47,494 bases of DNA, taken from contig JAEUOY010000115.1 of assembly GCA_016790515.1 (NCBI GenBank), forward strand, positions 1-47,494. Reading direction: 5' to 3'. The translations under genes and the position numbers were made by a program. Positions 44,991 to 47,494 of this stretch are shown in pieces (the first letter of the stretch is position 1; every line of letters starts with the position of its first letter). A model generated the notes under the pieces. The model made no database searches. It was not told the origin of the DNA and was given only the letters and a program-made list of their open reading frames with translations. The stretch is from Burkholderiaceae bacterium (GTDB lineage: Bacteria; Pseudomonadota; Gammaproteobacteria; Burkholderiales; Burkholderiaceae_C).

Positions 44991-46109
44991 CTACTGTGTC
45001 AGCACCACGTGGGCCGAGCGCGACCAGTGGGCCCAGACCGCGTCGCCCCAGGTCAGCTCGTCGTCCTTGTGGCGCACCGTGTTGGCCTGGCTGACCTTCA
45101 GGCGCAGGCCGCTGGCCAGCTCGACGTGGTAGACGGTGAAGCTGCCGAAGTACGACAGCTCGCGGATCGTGCCGTGCGCGGTGTTGAAGTCGTCGGCCGG
45201 CTTGTTGCGCGAGACATGGATCTTCTCGGGCCGCAGCGCCACCGTCACCGGCATGCCCAGCGTGCCGGTGATGCCGTGGCCCACGTAGTGCCGGCAGTCG
45301 GCACAGGCGATGATCACGTGGTCGGCCTCGTCGGTCTCGACCGTGCCGGGCAGCAGGTTGACGTTGCCGATGAAGTCGGCGACGAACTTCGTCGCCGGGG
45401 TCTCGTAGATGTCGGCCGGGGCGCCGACCTGCAGGAAGCGGCCCTCGCTCATGATCGCGATGCGCGAGGCCATCGTCATCGCCTCCTCCTGGTCGTGCGT
45501 GACCATCACGCAGGTCACGCCGACCTGCTCGATGATGTTGACCAGCTCGATCTGGGTCTCCTCGCGCAGCTTCTTGTCGAGCGCGCCCAGCGGCTCGTCG
45601 AGCAGCAGCATCTGCGGCTGCTTGGCCAGGCTGCGCGCCAGCGCCACCCGCTGCTGCTGGCCGCCCGACAGCTGGTGCGGCTTGCGCTGCGCGAACTTGC
45701 CCAGCTGCACCAGCTTCAGCATCGTGTCGACCCGCTGCGCGATCTGGTCCTTGGGCAGGCGCTCGCGCTGCAGGCCGAAGGCGATGTTCTGCCACACCGT
45801 CAGGTGCGGGAAGAGCGCGTAGCTCTGGAACATCATGTTGATCGGCCGCTCGTAGGGCGGCATGTCGGCCAGGTCGGTGCCGTTGAGCACGATGCGGCCC
45901 GAGGTCGGCGCGTCGAAGCCGGCCAGCAGCCGCAGCAGCGTGGTCTTGCCGCAGCCCGACGAGCCCAGCAGCGCGAAGATCTCGCCCTTGGCGATGTCCA
46001 CGCTGACGTGGTTGACGGCCTTGTAGCCGTCGAACTCCTTGACCACGTCCTGGATGCGCAGGTACGCGGCGTCGCCGTTGGCGGGCTTGCCGGGAATGCC
46101 GCTGCTCAT
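44991..46109 (-). CDS. potG: Putrescine-type ABC transporter ATPase PotG
   Basis: A 372-residue cytoplasmic ATPase. Walker A GSSGCGKTT lies near residues 50-58, the signature LSGGQQQRVALARSL near 148-162 and Walker B MLLLDEPLGALDKKLRE near 167-183. A C-terminal OB-fold/TOBE domain spans about 255-372 (VTVALRPEKIHVSR near 295), as in PotG/PotA ATPases, and can mediate regulation. A short stretch at about 260-275 contains two cysteines and histidines (ACADCRHYVGH), which could bind a metal and is worth a look. The gene lies between potF and potH with 13- and 12-base gaps. Confidence 0.92.
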   Translation of the reverse strand: MSSGIPGKPANGDAAYLRIQDVVKEFDGYKAVNHVSVDIAKGEIFALLGSSGCGKTTLLRLLAGFDAPTSGRIVLNGTDLADMPPYERPINMMFQSYALFPHLTVWQNIAFGLQRERLPKDQIAQRVDTMLKLVQLGKFAQRKPHQLSGGQQQRVALARSLAKQPQMLLLDEPLGALDKKLREETQIELVNIIEQVGVTCVMVTHDQEEAMTMASRIAIMSEGRFLQVGAPADIYETPATKFVADFIGNVNLLPGTVETDEADHVIIACADCRHYVGHGITGTLGMPVTVALRPEKIHVSRNKPADDFNTAHGTIRELSYFGSFTVYHVELASGLRLKVSQANTVRHKDDELTWGDAVWAHWSRSAHVVLTQ

Positions 46110-46122
46110 GGCCGGGCCAGGG

Positions 46123-47244
46123 TCACAGGCCGGTCTTGAAGGCGGTGTAGGTGCGCGTCATCAGCCGGCGCAGGTCGTTGTTCAGCGCGTCCGGCGCCTT
46201 CATCTTCGCCAGGTTCTCCGCCGACAGGAACACCGACGGGTTGTTGGCCACCTCGGGCTTGATGAACTTCTTCGATTCGAGGTTGGGGTTGGCGTAGAAG
46301 ACCTTGTTGGTCAGTCCGGCATGCACCTCGCCGCGCAGCATGTAGTTGATGAACTTGTGCGCGTTGTTCGGATGGGCGGCGTCGTTCGGGATCACCATCA
46401 CGTCGAAGAACAGCAGGCCGCCGGTGGCCGGCAGCGTGGCCTGGATGTTGTTGCCGGTCTTGCCGTCGATCGCCCGCTGGCGCGCGATGTTGATGTCGCC
46501 CGACCAGCCCAGCGCGACGCAGATGCTGCCGTTGGCCATGTCGTTGATGTAGCCCGACGAGCTGAACAGCGTGACATGCGGCCGCACGCTCTTGAGCAGC
46601 TGGGCGGCCGCGGTGTAGTCGGCCGGCACCTTGGAGAACGGCGGCTTGCCCAGGTAGTGCAGCGCGGCAGGCACGACCTCGGAGGCCGAATCGAGGAACG
46701 ACACGCCGCAGCTCTTGAGCTTGCTGATGTACTCGGGCTTGAACACCAGGTCCCAGCTGTTCTCGGGCATCGGCAGGCCGCCCAGCGCCGCCTTGACCTT
46801 GTCGACGTTGATGCCCACCGTGGTGAAGCCCCACAGCCAGTTCACCATGTAGTCGTTGCCCGGGTCCATGCTGGCGAGCTGCGCCTGCACCGCCGGGTCG
46901 AGGTTCTTGTAGTTGGGGATCTTGCTCTTGTCGATCTTCGCCAGCAGCCCGCCGTCGATCTGCAGCTTGGCCCAGTTCGACGACGGCACGACGAGGTCGT
47001 AGCCGCTCTTGCCGGCCACCAGCTTGGCGTGGACGATCTCGTTGTTGTCGAAATTGTCGTAGCGGACCTTGATGCCGGTTTCCTTCTCGAAGTTCTTCAG
47101 CGTGTCCTCGGCGATGTAGTCGGACCAGTTGTAGATGTTCAGGACCTTGTCCTCTTCCTGGGCCTGCGCCGGCTGCGCAACGCCCAGGGCGGCGAGAACG
47201 GCCAGGCTCAGCAGGGCGAACGATCGACGGAACATCCGAGTCAT
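46123..47244 (-). CDS. potF: Putrescine-type periplasmic binding protein PotF
   Basis: A 373-residue periplasmic solute-binding protein. The signal peptide (RRSFALLSLAVLAALGVAQPAQAQ) is cleaved near residue 28. The mature N-terminus LNIYNWSDYIAEDTLKNFEK is the hallmark of PotF/SpuD proteins; W and Y/S residues there line the amine site. YDLVVPSSNW and LGWSGDINIARQRA are further family blocks. A GGAGG ribosome site seven bases before the ATG at 47244 fixes the start. It delivers putrescine or related di- and polyamines to PotHI. It begins the run potF-potG-potH-potI-porin-glnT on this strand, after a SpuC-like aminotransferase gene. Confidence 0.93.
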   Translation of the reverse strand: MTRMFRRSFALLSLAVLAALGVAQPAQAQEEDKVLNIYNWSDYIAEDTLKNFEKETGIKVRYDNFDNNEIVHAKLVAGKSGYDLVVPSSNWAKLQIDGGLLAKIDKSKIPNYKNLDPAVQAQLASMDPGNDYMVNWLWGFTTVGINVDKVKAALGGLPMPENSWDLVFKPEYISKLKSCGVSFLDSASEVVPAALHYLGKPPFSKVPADYTAAAQLLKSVRPHVTLFSSSGYINDMANGSICVALGWSGDINIARQRAIDGKTGNNIQATLPATGGLLFFDVMVIPNDAAHPNNAHKFINYMLRGEVHAGLTNKVFYANPNLESKKFIKPEVANNPSVFLSAENLAKMKAPDALNNDLRRLMTRTYTAFKTGL

Positions 47245-47375
47245 GGATCAGCCTCCGGGAGGAAAAGGGGGAATCGGGCGGAATCTGGGGTTGCGTGAGT
47301 CTAAGCAGGGCGCAGGCGCCGGCTCATCAGGGGATGCCTGGGCTGTTGCCGCCACGCATCCCGGGGCTTGCAAGT

Positions 47376-47494
47376 TCAGAGCCAGCCTTCGCGGCGGGCG
47401 TCGGCCAGCGTCAGGTCGAGGCAGCGGCGGATCAGCGCCACCATCTCGTCGATCTGCGCGCGGGTGATGACCAGCGGCGGCGCGATGATCATGC
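47376..47494 (-). CDS. Class III aminotransferase, C-terminal fragment (SpuC-like)
   Basis: The last 39 codons of a gene that continues beyond the right edge. The visible C-terminus, MIIAPPLVITRAQIDEMVAL followed by IRRCLDLTLADARREGWL, is the usual end of class III pyridoxal-phosphate aminotransferases of the aspartate-aminotransferase-fold, including putrescine/polyamine:pyruvate aminotransferase SpuC. The location upstream of potF supports a polyamine role. No catalytic residues lie in the visible part, so the substrate is inferred from context only. Confidence 0.8.
   Translation of the reverse strand, partial: MIIAPPLVITRAQIDEMVALIRRCLDLTLADARREGWL

Overview
The window is a very GC-rich (roughly 70% by eye), densely packed chromosomal segment. 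Protein similarities recalled from memory (guanidinobutyrase, ImuA/ImuB, CbpA/CbpM, type III glutamine synthetase, DUF3138-like porin) and the codon bias point to a betaproteobacterium of the order Burkholderiales, probably near Sphaerotilaceae/Comamonadaceae. No rRNA, tRNA, CRISPR array, insertion sequence or prophage was seen.

Layout. (1) 1-2087: end of a polyamine-type ABC permease pair (PotB-like, partial, and PotC-like) followed by a guanidinobutyrase/agmatinase-family ureohydrolase. (2) 2133-4348: a YcbB-like L,D-transpeptidase and a YcbK-like M15/DUF882 protein, both with twin-arginine-like leaders. (3) 4376-9259, minus strand: aldo/keto reductase, AhpD-like peroxidase-related protein, phospholipase D-type lipoprotein (ClsC-like) and MsbA. 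(4) 9407-11968: a LexA (SOS) box followed by imuA and imuB, without dnaE2 next to them. (5) 12300-17897: LivH-LivM-LivG-LivF branched-chain-amino-acid-type transporter and a long-chain acyl-CoA ligase, without a periplasmic binding protein. (6) 17944-35200: a stress island with CbpA, CbpM, an FtsH paralogue, two universal stress proteins, a GroEL paralogue, a phosphoribosyltransferase, an HhH protein, PRPP synthetase, an outer-membrane transporter-like protein, an aminoglycoside-phosphotransferase-like protein, Hsp20, an ABC exporter (ATPase, double FtsX permease, HlyD adaptor) and a frameshifted zinc alcohol dehydrogenase. (7) 35309-37291: small hypothetical, membrane and exported proteins, ending in a clear intrinsic terminator. 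(8) 37347-40203: divergent MarR regulator and MATE efflux pump over a palindromic operator, then an EamA exporter. (9) 40225-47494, minus strand: type III glutamine synthetase, a porin-like protein, PotI-PotH-PotG-PotF and the C-terminus of a SpuC-like aminotransferase.

How the genes work together. Polyamine uptake and catabolism genes occupy both ends of the window. The middle is a proteostasis and nucleotide-salvage island. Its three promoter regions (before cbpA, before groEL, and between hsp20 and usp) each carry a 16-bp element of the form CTTG-N8-CAAG with TCAA right half-sites, related to the FNR/Anr box TTGAT-N4-ATCAA. Each sits about 21-22 bp from a plausible -10 hexamer, the class II FNR activation geometry. 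From this I infer that the island is one regulon, probably responding to oxygen limitation. This is the observation most worth testing, together with the translationally linked operon groEL-phosphoribosyltransferase-HhH protein-PRPP synthetase.
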